Made by a program: the position numbers and the translations under genes
Assembly: GCF_900102315.1 (NCBI RefSeq)
Contig: NZ_FNBL01000003.1
Coordinates: 62,001-126,000, forward strand
Direction of reading: 5' to 3'
Source: Celeribacter baekdonensis
Lineage (GTDB): Bacteria > Pseudomonadota > Alphaproteobacteria > Rhodobacterales > Rhodobacteraceae
DNA length: 64,000 nt
Shown: one piece after another, positions 28,348 through 36,379 of the stretch
Numbering within the stretch: position 1 is the stretch's first letter
Layout of the letters: each line of letters opens with the position of its first letter
The notes under the pieces: generated by a model
What the model was told of the DNA's origin: nothing
Seen by the model: the letters and a program-made list of their open reading frames with translations, nothing else
The model's database searches: none

Positions 28348-28420
28348 ACATATAATAAGATTGAAAGGTGGTAGGTTATCATGACTGACACATCTGTTCC
28401 ATGCGCTCTTCAAAAATGAC

Positions 28421-30010
28421 ATGAAAATTACAAATAAACAGTTCAAGACGATCATAAAAGACTGTGTGGCGAGGAATGACATCTTCGGTGCGGAATTAGT
28501 GTGCGCAGAGGTAATTAAAAATGGGAGATTATGCCAAACCGCGCGCATAATGAAGTCAAAGTTAGAAAAGAAGAGAGATGCTGCGAATGCAGGGTTTGCA
28601 GAACTATTTCGATCTTATCGCTCCTTTCTAAAGGATGAACGTAATTCAGAAGCACTTAAGTGCTGCACTGAAATGAAAAAAAAATATCCTCATATGTGGA
28701 GTGCTTGGGCCTGTCTAGGTGAAGCATTATTAATAGTACATAGTTACAAACTTGCAGAGTTTGCGCTTGTTCGTGCTATTGAATTGAATCCTTATAATAA
28801 GAGTGCGTCGCTTAATTTATTAACTTGCTTGGTCGAAACGCAAAACGTAGTTGCTTCTGCTACTTATGCGCAAAAAATATTGGATATTTGGGGTGACTCC
28901 GTCGAAATAAGAAGGACTTTGCAGAAACTTCATTCCGGCACTGGCGACAAGTCTGCTGAAAAAAAAGACCTTGAGTTTCTACTGTCCAAAATGCCTAATG
29001 ATGTTCCATCTCTCGTAAGACTCGCGGAAATCGAAAAACTAGATAAGCAAAGCGATATCTATAAAGTATCAGTCGAACTGCTTAATGCCGAAAAAAGTGT
29101 AAAAACGTCGGTTTCTTTGTGTTGGTTGATAGCAAAACTAAGTGAAAGAAGTGGTGACTATGCTGAGAGTGCTGCTTACCTAAAGAAAGGCGCGGCATTA
29201 CAGTTTGATCCAGAAAAAGACAATCTTTCTCACTATAGAAAGCGTTTTGAGGATTCTCTTGAGCTGGCATCCTTTCGTGGCGTGGTAGACTCTGAAATCC
29301 CCTTTACACCTATTTTTGTTGTCGGACTGCCCAGGTCCGGAACTTCATTGATGGAACAACTCTTATCTGAGGCAAAAGATGTCACTGGCGCTGGAGAGTT
29401 GCCTTATTTTACGAGAAATCAGCACGCTTCTGATGACAAAGGAGTATTGTCTGAGCGACTATCAATGATCAGGGCAAACTATTCCCGTGATGTTCATATG
29501 CTGGCAAAAGATAGATTTGTTGTTGATAAAATGCCTCATAACTTCTTATCGATTGGCGCTATAAAACGTGCCTTTCCAGAAGGTAAGATCATCTACATGA
29601 AGCGTGACCTTCGTGCGATTGCCTGGTCGCAATTTAAAAGTAAATTCAGTTCGGATGGACTGGCATACACTTACAATGAAGGTTCTATAGTAGAGCACTT
29701 TGAGTTCTATATGTCTGTTATGGATAGGTGGGCAGAGTTGCATCCACAGGACTTTTTGGAGGTTGATTATGATAAAATGGTTCAAGATCCTGCTTCATAT
29801 TTACCCCAAGTGTTTCAATACTGCGGTTTAGAGTTTAATGAAAATTATTTAGATTTTCATAAGAAAGGCAAGGTCACGTTCACCGCCTCTGTGGATCAGG
29901 TCCGCAAGGGAATTTATGGCGGTAGTTCTAATAGTTGGAAGAATTATGAACCATACTTTTCCGAATTTTTTGAAAAACTTACCAAACTTGAGATGGATCG
30001 CAAGCACTAG
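28421..30010 (+). CDS. TPR-containing sulfotransferase
   Basis: 529-aa cytoplasmic protein with TPR-like helices in roughly residues 60-230 (ALVRAIELNPYNKSASLN is the clearest) and a Sulfotransfer_3-type domain from about 290. The PAPS 5'-phosphosulfate loop is GLPRSGTSLMEQLL (about 301), the 3'-phosphate segment is YMKRDLRAIAWSQF, and the family's late motif FTASVDQVRKGIYGGSSNSW is present. Such enzymes move sulfate from PAPS to hydroxyl groups on glycans or proteins. The gene is much more AT-rich than its surroundings, has no strong ribosome site, and sits between two repeat-protein genes. Transfer from elsewhere and a role in modifying the surface polymer or its glycans are inferences. Confidence 0.85.
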   Translation: MKITNKQFKTIIKDCVARNDIFGAELVCAEVIKNGRLCQTARIMKSKLEKKRDAANAGFAELFRSYRSFLKDERNSEALKCCTEMKKKYPHMWSAWACLGEALLIVHSYKLAEFALVRAIELNPYNKSASLNLLTCLVETQNVVASATYAQKILDIWGDSVEIRRTLQKLHSGTGDKSAEKKDLEFLLSKMPNDVPSLVRLAEIEKLDKQSDIYKVSVELLNAEKSVKTSVSLCWLIAKLSERSGDYAESAAYLKKGAALQFDPEKDNLSHYRKRFEDSLELASFRGVVDSEIPFTPIFVVGLPRSGTSLMEQLLSEAKDVTGAGELPYFTRNQHASDDKGVLSERLSMIRANYSRDVHMLAKDRFVVDKMPHNFLSIGAIKRAFPEGKIIYMKRDLRAIAWSQFKSKFSSDGLAYTYNEGSIVEHFEFYMSVMDRWAELHPQDFLEVDYDKMVQDPASYLPQVFQYCGLEFNENYLDFHKKGKVTFTASVDQVRKGIYGGSSNSWKNYEPYFSEFFEKLTKLEMDRKH

Positions 30011-30051
30011 AGGATCAATTTTACAGGAATTGTGAGCGGAAGGGGGAACCA

Positions 30052-31395
30052 ATGAAAAGTCTATCCAGAGTTCCTACAGTTGTGGCGAAAATTCTTTTGG
30101 CGTCTGTTCCGTATAGCGTATCAGCATCTATCCTAGAACGCGTGCTTCCGTTATTGGATGTAGCATATCCCCATATCGAAGCGTCCAATATATCTGCAAA
30201 CATTGCTGAAAACATAAGCAATCCAAACACTCAGAACAGAACGTTGGCAACTGGTGACCGTGCGACCATCGGACATGGCACGTCCGGCACTGCGGTCTTG
30301 GGAACCGCTGACGCCTTTGGTGTTTGCGTTGATCGAGAAAGCCCTCATGAGATGCAGAGCGAAGGAGTTGAAATCTTGCATAGTTTTCGCAGTTTTGTCT
30401 CTCGTTGCTTGCACAGGATGTGTCGCGGACTGTCGCGCCGTCTGAGCCACAGCCTACCCAGAGTTGCTTTGAAACGAAGCAGATACCCCTTTGAGAGGTT
30501 CCCAAACCTGCGCGGCATTGTGATCTGCGTCCTTTCAGGACTGTCGCTTGCGGCCCCTGCGTCCGCAGAGACTCGTCTTGAACGTATTTTTGCCGCTTTG
30601 GCAGAAACAGGGTTTGGTGCTGACGTCTTGTTTATGGTCAATGTTGCCGAAAACACGTCAAGTTTTATGAGCCAACCGGCACGTCTCAAATCCGGACAAA
30701 CTGTCGTCATCGGATATGATACCGTTGGTGCGCCCGTCATCGCGCAATCCGACGATTTTGGCGTGACTGTGACCGCGGCGCAGGCTTTGGAGCTTGAGCG
30801 TGGTCTTCCGCCTGGTTTCTATCCGACCGGCAGCGGGCTTTTTTCCATTCCGACAGGTGCTCAGCTGTCCCTGTACGAAGCGGACCGGGATGGGCAGGCG
30901 ATTGCAACAGCGCGCGAACTTGTTTCGACGCGGATTGATGGCCAGATCCTGACGGTTATCGGACTTTCCCCAAGATTTGCCGAATTTGGGGACCTGGCGT
31001 TGGTTGCAGGACAAAACAGTGCCTTGCGTGCCATCACTCAAATTGATGCGCTTCAAACGACGGTACTTGGCGCAGTGAACAACGGGATCGCTGTCACAAA
31101 CGTCGTTGCCAATTATGGCACGGATGTCTTGGTCCCAACGGATCTTATCGCCTCAAAAGTCTCGCGTGGTGCCAACATGAGTTATATGCAGGCGGCTACG
31201 GATCAGGTCGAGGCGGTGCATCTGGTGCAGGTTGTCACTTCGGGTCCCAGTGTTTTGATGAATTTGGCGTCGAATGATATGGATATAATTGGTAGCATCC
31301 GTCTGCGCGTGTCTGATCAATCGGGGTCAGCCCTCAAGGTTGTCACGACGGCAATCGGTGCTGTGAACAGCGGAATTATCTCGAATACGAATTAG
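30052..31395 (+). CDS. Exported repeat-family protein: truncated copy fused in frame to a full copy
   Basis: An open frame of 447 codons behind an AAGGGGG site. Residues 1-93 form one copy: signal peptide, then SILERVLPLLD, ISANIAEN, TIGHGTSGTAVL and DAFGVCV. Residues 94-153 look like non-coding sequence read through. Residues 154-172 are a second signal peptide (GIVICVLSGLSLAAPASA), followed by a full second copy: TRLERIFAALA, MVNVAEN, VIGYDTVGAPVI, DDFGVTV, and later TTVLGAVNNG and TTAIGAVNSG, ending SNTN. So this is either a fused duplicate or two genes, with the second starting internally around 30418-30470 where no good ribosome site is visible. The same family as the protein at 27445. 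Confidence 0.65.
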   Translation: MKSLSRVPTVVAKILLASVPYSVSASILERVLPLLDVAYPHIEASNISANIAENISNPNTQNRTLATGDRATIGHGTSGTAVLGTADAFGVCVDRESPHEMQSEGVEILHSFRSFVSRCLHRMCRGLSRRLSHSLPRVALKRSRYPFERFPNLRGIVICVLSGLSLAAPASAETRLERIFAALAETGFGADVLFMVNVAENTSSFMSQPARLKSGQTVVIGYDTVGAPVIAQSDDFGVTVTAAQALELERGLPPGFYPTGSGLFSIPTGAQLSLYEADRDGQAIATARELVSTRIDGQILTVIGLSPRFAEFGDLALVAGQNSALRAITQIDALQTTVLGAVNNGIAVTNVVANYGTDVLVPTDLIASKVSRGANMSYMQAATDQVEAVHLVQVVTSGPSVLMNLASNDMDIIGSIRLRVSDQSGSALKVVTTAIGAVNSGIISNTN

Positions 31396-31421
31396 AGATT
31401 TGAGCACGTTTTCAGGTCAAT

Positions 31422-31449
31422 TGGTTATAAACACTGGTTATAAACACTG
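31422..31449. repeat. 13-bp tandem repeat over the kinase stop codon
   Basis: TGGTTATAAACAC occurs twice in direct tandem (31422-31434, 31435-31447) followed by TG, between two convergent genes. The stop codon of the minus-strand histidine kinase lies in the second unit, so copy-number change would not alter the rest of the protein but could shift its end. Confidence 0.6.
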
Positions 31450-34125
31450 TGACGATAGCAATTGTGTAAGCCCTTGTAGGCGTACAATTTCTGCTTTGCG
31501 GCAGCATTTTTCGATCTCACCCAAAAGACGCCCGAGTTTCGGGTAGCCAAGAAACAGCAAACTCCCCGCAACAAAGTGCGAAAATTGCGCAATCTCATCA
31601 AGGTCTTTAGCCCCCGGGTCATTTTGCAGCATGCCTCGTAGCATGCCTCCAAGTGTTTCCACCTCTGTTTTGGCGCGACGGGTCAGTTCGACCAAATTGG
31701 GATTTTCCTCAAAACTCATGAGCGGGTTGGAAAGTCGTTCGAACTCGAACGCCTCTTGCTGCTCGACATCGTCCATCGAGTCGCGTTCTAAAATGGCTTT
31801 TTCAATGTGCGACCGAAGCTGATGCATGGTGAATGGTTTGTGGAGAATAGAGTCGATGCCGCTTTCAAAGAGCTCAAGTGTCTCTTCCATTTTCATGCTC
31901 GCTTGCGCCGTCACGGCAATGATGCAGGCTTTCGAGGATCTTGACCCCAGTCGGATGATGGATGAGGCTTCTAAACCTGACATGTTCGGCATATTCAGAT
32001 CGGTCAAGATAAGATCGTAGGCTGTCGCACAGGCCTTTTGAACCGCTTCAAACCCGTCAATGGCGGTGTCCACATCATAGCCGATTTGTTCGGCCATTGC
32101 CTTGAGCAATGTTCTATTGGTGGGGTGATCTTCGACCAACAAGACATGTCCTTTTGGTGCGCCGGTATGTTTCACATCCTCGCGTGTGGGTGTGTCTGGG
32201 GCTGGCGTGCTATTTGGCGTCCGATCGGAGCGCCCAGACATTTTCCCCCATGGGATATTCGCGGGCATGTCGTCTTCGGATTGTTCCTGTTTCGCGGAAG
32301 ATGGCACCCGGATCGCGTCATTCTGCTCATCGTGTACAAAAGAGGGGATCGTGAAACAAAACCTACTGCCACTTCCCAGAGTACTTTCCAATGTGATTGT
32401 CCCGCCCATGAATTCCACGGATCTCTGGACAATTCCGAGGCCTAGACCGGTGCCGGGCAAAACCGGTGCAACTTCGTCGGATAGAGAATAGAAATCTTCG
32501 AAGATGCGCGCTTGATCTGCCTGGCTTATGCCAATGCCCGTATCAATCACCTCGATACGTGTTTCCCATGCACTATTTACCAACGAGTTTGTGCCGAGCA
32601 CAGTGATCGAGCCAGCATTTGTAAACTTGATGGCATTGGAAATGAGGTTGTAGATCGCATTTGAAAACGCGCGCCGGTATCCGATGTTTTCATCCGGACC
32701 CCGCCAGTTGAGTGTCAGGGCGTTGCCCTTTGATTTGGCCAATGCCTCGAGCTGCTCACATATCTGCTGTACTGTGTTGCGAGGGTTATAAGGCTGCGGG
32801 GTGAGCTGAGATGACATGGCATCATGCCGCGCAATGTCGAGAACATCGTCAATTTGCTCAAGAGCTGTTGCCGCGGCATCGCGTGATATCTGAATATATT
32901 CGCGACGTTTTATTGCTTCCGTCTCGGTTTCTGCGAGATCAAGAGCCGCGACAACGCCATGCAGAGGCGTCCGCATTTCGTGACTCATCGTCGCGAGAAA
33001 ACGGCTCTTTGCAGACGCATCACTGCGTGCGCGGGCCAACGCTGTGCGTGCTTTTAGGCGTGCATTCCATTCTTGAGAAGTGTCACGCACGAAGCCGATT
33101 AAGACCGGTTGCCCGTCCATTCCCGTCTCTCTTACGATGCTAAGAGATGCGGGAAATGTTTCTCCATTGAAGCGACGGGCCCTTACATTTGAACGATGTA
33201 AGGCGTTGTTGCCGCTTTCTTTGCGGGCAAACATGATGCGGAGTTGTTTTTCGAAAGGTGCCCAGCTTTTTTTGGGTGTCAGGTGCTTTAAAACGGATTG
33301 TCCATAGGCCTCTTTGCGTTGACATCCAAACATGGCCTCGGCAGCAGCATTGAACTCTATGACTTTAAAATCACAGTCCATTACGATGATTGCATCGTGA
33401 GAGACCTCAAGTAGTTTTGCGAGATAGGATGACAATTTTTTTTGAGTGAGATTGGTGGTTGCGATCCGCCTCAAAAGAAACACCACGGATATGAAGCTCA
33501 GGAGAAGTAGACCGATTAGAACAAGAGAATAAAAGAGGTAGTTGTTCAAAGATGAATGCAGGACGCTGCGTCTCTCTTCTTGAGAGTCGATTGCCGACTG
33601 CAGAGCCGACAACGCAAAGATTCGGCTAAGCGTTGCGGCATATTCGATTAAATCGAAGATTGCTCGCACATCATCGACCGTTTTCAAATGCCCTGCATCT
33701 ATTTCAATTGCAGCCTTGTCACGCAGTGTGGTCAATTCCGATAGGGCGTCACGGGCATCTTGTTCGACGGGAAATGTTCGCAACCTTTGTGCAACTGTGT
33801 CCACGCGCGCATAAAAGATGTCGAAACGCGTCTCAATTTCGAGATGGGTCTCGTCGGATATCGGAGACCCGTCTTGCGTTTCCATTAAGGCTTGAGCAAG
33901 GGCTAGCTGAAGGCGATGCAGTTCCACTTCGACCTGAACGAAGTTCCAGGTTTCGCTGTCAGAGCGTGCAAAAGAAAAGGAATTAACTTTGCGAGACAAG
34001 TCAACGGAAATGGTCAAGAGGATCAGCAGGACAAAGCTGAAAATCGTTACTGAAACGTACATTTTCCGTCGTGTCAGGCGCCAATGCGGAGACACGTTCA
34101 GAAATTTCGGAATGTGGCGTTTCAT
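31438..34125 (-). CDS. Hybrid sensor histidine kinase with receiver and Hpt-like domain
   Basis: 895-aa inner-membrane hybrid kinase. Two membrane helices (about 22-42 and 196-220) bracket a roughly 150-residue helical periplasmic region. A PAS domain follows (LLEVSHDAIIVMDCDFKVIEFN), then the HisKA H-box SHEMRTPLHGV (His near 381) and HATPase motifs NLISNAIKFT, DTGIGIS and GTGLGLGI. A receiver (VLLVEDHPTN, DLILTDLNMP, Asp near 708) comes next, and a C-terminal Hpt-like segment with FSHFVAGSLLFLG (His near 850). It overlaps the upstream gene for a periplasmic molybdopterin-fold protein by four bases (ATGA), so the two are made together and probably sense together. Confidence 0.9.
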   Translation of the reverse strand: MKRHIPKFLNVSPHWRLTRRKMYVSVTIFSFVLLILLTISVDLSRKVNSFSFARSDSETWNFVQVEVELHRLQLALAQALMETQDGSPISDETHLEIETRFDIFYARVDTVAQRLRTFPVEQDARDALSELTTLRDKAAIEIDAGHLKTVDDVRAIFDLIEYAATLSRIFALSALQSAIDSQEERRSVLHSSLNNYLFYSLVLIGLLLLSFISVVFLLRRIATTNLTQKKLSSYLAKLLEVSHDAIIVMDCDFKVIEFNAAAEAMFGCQRKEAYGQSVLKHLTPKKSWAPFEKQLRIMFARKESGNNALHRSNVRARRFNGETFPASLSIVRETGMDGQPVLIGFVRDTSQEWNARLKARTALARARSDASAKSRFLATMSHEMRTPLHGVVAALDLAETETEAIKRREYIQISRDAAATALEQIDDVLDIARHDAMSSQLTPQPYNPRNTVQQICEQLEALAKSKGNALTLNWRGPDENIGYRRAFSNAIYNLISNAIKFTNAGSITVLGTNSLVNSAWETRIEVIDTGIGISQADQARIFEDFYSLSDEVAPVLPGTGLGLGIVQRSVEFMGGTITLESTLGSGSRFCFTIPSFVHDEQNDAIRVPSSAKQEQSEDDMPANIPWGKMSGRSDRTPNSTPAPDTPTREDVKHTGAPKGHVLLVEDHPTNRTLLKAMAEQIGYDVDTAIDGFEAVQKACATAYDLILTDLNMPNMSGLEASSIIRLGSRSSKACIIAVTAQASMKMEETLELFESGIDSILHKPFTMHQLRSHIEKAILERDSMDDVEQQEAFEFERLSNPLMSFEENPNLVELTRRAKTEVETLGGMLRGMLQNDPGAKDLDEIAQFSHFVAGSLLFLGYPKLGRLLGEIEKCCRKAEIVRLQGLTQLLSSQCL

Positions 34126-34628
34126 TCTGACGTTAAAACCCTAATTTCAACGAGTTGCCAGACGGCGGCTCCATACACAGGTTCTGTTTGGTATTCTTTG
34201 CGTTTGTCGAAGGGATACATGATCCACAGAGGGCCTTTCTCCCGGAGAGAAAACGGCATCCCATCGATCCTGTTGGCAATGATTGGATAGGTGTCATCAA
34301 TCAAAGCCGGGCTAATATCAACCTTGTAGTCATTGGCTCCAACAAACGTCATTGAATTTTGTTCGTGGATTCCCACCATGGAAAGGACGCTGGTAAGAGA
34401 AGGGCCACTATAACTTGGACTCCCTTCTGTCCAAAGCGAAGATGTTTGGAAGGATTGCTGTTCCAACTGCAGAAGCATGTCGTCCGTAATCTCGAAACGT
34501 TCATCTGTCCCTTCTATAGAAATTGTCAGAAGCACATCCTGAGCACAGACCATTTGCGGCGATAGCGCGAAACAACCCGCGAAAGCAATCATTTGGGCAG
34601 CTTTAAGAGTAAAACCGTGTGGGAACAT
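34122..34628 (-). CDS. Periplasmic molybdopterin-fold sensor partner
   Basis: 168-aa exported protein (signal around AAQMIAFAGCFALS...VCA). The mature part resembles the small stand-alone version of the oxidoreductase molybdopterin-binding fold: a SYSGPSLTSVL stretch, FVGANDYKVDISPALI, and a late GPLWIMYPFD. These small versions usually lack the cofactor cysteine, and here no conserved Cys is seen in the pocket region, so it is probably a non-enzymatic binder. The start at 34628 was preferred because AAGGA is well spaced from it. It overlaps the hybrid kinase downstream and is divergent from the response regulator, which suggests a ligand-sensing partner of the kinase. Confidence 0.7.
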   Translation of the reverse strand: MFPHGFTLKAAQMIAFAGCFALSPQMVCAQDVLLTISIEGTDERFEITDDMLLQLEQQSFQTSSLWTEGSPSYSGPSLTSVLSMVGIHEQNSMTFVGANDYKVDISPALIDDTYPIIANRIDGMPFSLREKGPLWIMYPFDKRKEYQTEPVYGAAVWQLVEIRVLTSE

Positions 34629-34833
34629 AGTCATTTCCTTGAGATAAAACGCTTTTAGGGAGATTTTCACCAAAAAAGTTTTTTATACAATGCGCAAAAG
34701 TAAAATAGCATCATCTTTAGTTTCCACGTTATTCCACCAAGGATTTATTTGCTCTTAATAGTTTCTGCATATGGCGGCGGCGCTAAAATTCATACAAATA
34801 GTAAAAAATTGTATATCATATAGAGAAAATCCT

Positions 34834-35505
34834 ATGCACAAACCTCAAAGGCAGTCGAACACAGAGATGCAACAGCGCATGGTTTCCGTCCTTATTGCTG
34901 ATGATCATAAACTGATCTCAGAGGCTTTGAAGATTATACTCGTTGAAGAGGGAGATTTCTCCGTCGAAACGAGCGTCTCCTTGCAAAGCACCCTCGACGT
35001 TCTGCGCGCGCACCCCAAGTCTTTTGACGTTGTGATGCTTGATATCTCTATGCCGGGAATGGAAGGTCTGCGATCCGTGAAGCAGGTCGTAGATGCAACC
35101 CATGAGGGATCAGTTGTCATTTTTTCTGGAACTGCTGACGATGACTTCGTCTGGCAGGCCATTGAGATCGGGGCAAAAGGCTTTATCTCCAAAGGGCAAC
35201 CTTTCCGCAGTTTTGCCGCGACACTCAGATTGATCGCCGATGGCAACGAATTTGTCCCGCTGTCACTGTCGAGAAGTGTTAAAAACGCAACCAAAGGCGC
35301 AGACGGACCCGATGAGCAAGAGCGGCGCATTCTCAAGCTGGTTGCTGAAGGAAAGACAAACAAGGAAATCGCGTTCGAGCTGAATTCGAGCGAGGTCGCA
35401 ATTAAAATGAAAATGCGGTCGATATGTACGAAACTAGATGCCAAGAACCGCGCACATGCAGCTATCCTTGCGCAAAGACATGGGCTCATAACAATTGACA
35501 CCTGA
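34834..35505 (+). CDS. LuxR/NarL-type response regulator
   Basis: 223-aa two-domain response regulator. The receiver runs from about residue 17 (SVLIADDHKLISEAL) with phospho-acceptor Asp near 70 in MLDISMPGMEG, the conserved Thr/Ser in FSGTADD and Lys in ISKG. The C-terminal LuxR HTH has EQERRILKLVAEGKTNKEIA and VAIKMKMRSICTKL. The frame is open for 21 codons upstream but the ATG at 34834 is preferred. It is transcribed divergently from the molybdopterin-fold/hybrid-kinase pair and is its likely output regulator. The AT-rich 205 bp between them must hold both promoters. Confidence 0.88.
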   Translation: MHKPQRQSNTEMQQRMVSVLIADDHKLISEALKIILVEEGDFSVETSVSLQSTLDVLRAHPKSFDVVMLDISMPGMEGLRSVKQVVDATHEGSVVIFSGTADDDFVWQAIEIGAKGFISKGQPFRSFAATLRLIADGNEFVPLSLSRSVKNATKGADGPDEQERRILKLVAEGKTNKEIAFELNSSEVAIKMKMRSICTKLDAKNRAHAAILAQRHGLITIDT

Positions 35506-35680
35506 GCAGCGCTAAGAACAACCAATTGTTTTGGCTATTTAGATCCGCTCATACGATCAATGCACATCACGGAGTTCACCCGGAGGTCGCGTTTATCAGA
35601 GATCTGCAGCATGTCTTTCACCTTGATGTGTAACAGGTGAGCGACTGCCCTAAACATATTACGACAAGTCGTAAAATTTC

Positions 35681-35848
35681 TTATTTATATCTGTCACATG
35701 CCTCGAAACAAGCCGCAACGATAATCACGGCCAAATTTGCGATAAGCAGGCCCAATGAAAGCGAAAATAGAACATTGAGGCCGATGAATATCATCACGAG
35801 GGATGTAAAGATGAATGCTACGAGAGCCAAAACCCCAAAAAATATCAT
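35681..35848 (-). CDS. Small hydrophobic protein, two membrane helices
   Basis: A 55-codon frame encoding MIFFGVLALVAFIFTSL, a central LNVLFSLSLG and a second helix ANLAVIIVAACFEA, ending CDRYK. Two membrane spans with a short loop and a charged tail look like a real small membrane protein rather than a chance frame. The ribosome site is weak (GAAG). Downstream, in the same direction, of the receiver-like gene. A similar two-helix protein is encoded at 39265-39435. Function unknown. Confidence 0.45.
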   Translation of the reverse strand: MIFFGVLALVAFIFTSLVMIFIGLNVLFSLSLGLLIANLAVIIVAACFEACDRYK

Positions 35849-35881
35849 ATTTCACGTCTTCTATTTCGGTACTCATTAATC

Positions 35882-36379
35882 TTATGGGTGATTTCCGAAA
35901 TCGCGTTGTCCAAGCTTCAAGGATTGCGCAACCGATCGCGTGGGCGCGTGTGTAAATGCAGAGTTGAGGCGTTGAACCCAGACGCGATTGTTCACCGGCG
36001 CTTGCAGCAGTGCGAGTTCAAGGCATGAGTAGGTAACAGGCAGTCGGAGAGAGACATCGGCGAGAAATAATCTGTGCGTTCCGAATTCATCTGTGCTGAA
36101 ATCTGAAGATACCAGAATTGTCGCCACGTCCGGGAACCGCTCTCGCATTTCCCGAATCCGATCATACTGAGCGGCAATGCCGCCGAAACTGTCGACGTCG
36201 ATGAATGCAAAATTGATCCCAGGAATGGCGTCGAGATACCGCATGAACTCGCTGTAATCTTCGCAACAGGTCACGGTTGCATCGTTTTCGACCAGCATGA
36301 TTGGCAAGGTGTGCGCCAGAATTTTCGATTGGCTCAGGAACAGACATTTTGCATCCATCCCGTCGAAGATACTGAACAT
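35882..36379 (-). CDS. Orphan receiver-like protein
   Basis: 165-aa protein with the layout of a degenerate CheY-like receiver. The ATG at 36379 follows AGGTGG; the frame is open a further 130 codons upstream, but that part is low-quality sequence without a start site. The likely phospho-acceptor position is FAFIDVDSFGG, followed by VATILVSSDFS in the place of the Thr/Ser strand, and LRLPVTY, where Pro occurs but the usual Lys of a KP pair is missing. So it may be a pseudo-receiver. The C-terminal 30 residues are basic. No DNA-binding domain. Confidence 0.6.
   Translation of the reverse strand: MFSIFDGMDAKCLFLSQSKILAHTLPIMLVENDATVTCCEDYSEFMRYLDAIPGINFAFIDVDSFGGIAAQYDRIREMRERFPDVATILVSSDFSTDEFGTHRLFLADVSLRLPVTYSCLELALLQAPVNNRVWVQRLNSAFTHAPTRSVAQSLKLGQRDFGNHP

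Noticed and set aside
35637-35879. 80-codon plus-strand frame
   Set aside because: It is the antisense of the more convincing two-helix membrane protein frame on the minus strand.
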